DNA of 64,000 nt, from positions 22,007,738 to 22,071,737 of the forward strand of contig CM037833.1 in the NCBI GenBank assembly GCA_021234535.1, read 5' to 3'. This document shows, piece after piece, positions 63,394-64,000 of this stretch. Origin of the DNA: Stichopus chloronotus. Its lineage: Eukaryota; Echinodermata; Holothuroidea; Aspidochirotida; Stichopodidae. Each line of letters opens with the position of its first letter. Position 1 is the first letter of the stretch. The notes beneath the pieces are model-generated. The model ran no database searches and was not told the origin of the DNA. It saw only the letters and a list, made by a program, of their open reading frames with translations. Both the position numbers and the translations under genes were made by a program.

Positions 63394-64000
63394 TAATACC
63401 GATCTCAAGAAGCTCAAAGATGAGCCTAGACGATTTGAAAATGTTTGAAAAAGAGACTCCCAAGAACAGGTTAATGTTTATTCAAGCCGGGAATGCCTAT
63501 TGTGACAACTTGGTGTCTACCAGTGAGGGTGACAGCCGGAAGTCGCTCTTCAGTAAAAATACTGATAGTCTATCCAAATTTACGTACAGTAGCTAATTAT
63601 GTCACCAGACCCATTTTCTTACACTGTCGCCTACACTGGAACGTGTCAAGGAAAGCATGTTGCGGAACTAGACTGAGAAGTGATGGCCAACTGTTTGTGG
63701 AATAATTCAAAATGAAGTATTCCATTTTCTATTATGGCGAGATAGATGGACACTTTGATCTTCCATCTCTTTGGAAATAAAATATATTTTAGATATTATC
63801 TACGAAATTAAAAAAAAAAGCAATACAATCAAAAGAGACTGTTATGTCCAGCTTCTAAAACAGTGCCTTCTAACTTTGAAAGTACCTAATGCAATTTAAT
63901 GAATCAATTTGATATCTTTCAAACAATATTTGCATATGACAACATAAGATTTCCGTATCACCAAAATTACAAAGGCTAATCGACAAAATTTAATACGAAC
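63394..64000. other. Right end of window
   Basis: Overlapping short open frames in two phases, none with a convincing splice pattern. Confidence 0.35.

Noticed and set aside
63318..63596. 92-codon open frame
   Set aside because: It begins inside a probable acceptor tract and competes with two other open frames; there is no family match by eye.

Overview
This window is eukaryotic, animal-type nuclear DNA. It is AT-rich, coding sequence is sparse and split into short exons with GT...AG introns, and microsatellites, foldback elements and small DNA transposons are frequent. The gene style (phase-1 immunoglobulin exons feeding a tyrosine-kinase-like domain) is metazoan. A marine invertebrate deuterostome such as an echinoderm would fit, but that is a guess; nothing here proves the taxon. 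There is no bacterial, phage or CRISPR content.

The dominant structure is a tandem segmental duplication. Unit A runs from before base 1 to about 23190. Unit B runs from about 28053 to about 52650. A 4.9 kb spacer without a recognisable gene lies between them, and the offset at the left edge is 28052 bases. Each unit carries one plus-strand gene for a single-pass receptor. In order it encodes a signal peptide, four Ig-like domains (one exon each), a transmembrane exon, a 25-nt microexon, a juxtamembrane exon, tyrosine-kinase-like exons and a short acidic tyrosine-containing tail. I built both models by hand from splice sites, phase and comparison of the copies. Copy B (30805-42889) joins into an uninterrupted frame of 830 codons plus stop. 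Copy A (3822-16080) has the same exons but two independent single-base frameshifts, in Ig3 and in the kinase hinge/alpha-E exon, so as written it is a pseudogene, unless these are assembly errors.

The kinase part is unusual. The beta3 lysine (VIAK), hinge, alpha-E, WLAPE segment, alpha-F and RP-F motif are recognisable. No exon supplies an intact HRD catalytic loop or DFG motif. At the expected place both copies have a 103-nt stretch with good splice borders (13664-13766 and 40061-40163) that looks like a decayed version of that exon. Skipping it keeps the frame; including it brings a stop after five codons. The family therefore looks like Ig-receptor pseudokinases.

Region by region: 1-3821 upstream DNA with a foldback element and a 1.3 kb A-only segment; 3822-16080 receptor copy A; 16081-23190 duplicated non-coding flank; 23191-28052 spacer; 28053-30804 upstream of B, with an extra SSR-flanked insert; 30805-42889 receptor copy B; 42890-52650 duplicated flank containing a 1.6 kb B-only segment with a nested 729-bp hAT-like element; 52651-64000 unduplicated DNA with inverted repeats, a repeated element and, near the right edge, one plausible unassigned exon (62981-63160). 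Similarity between the units is uneven: nearly identical in the middle of the gene, poor in the intron around 40350-41100 and in the 3' flank, and rich in amino-acid replacements in the distal half of Ig1.
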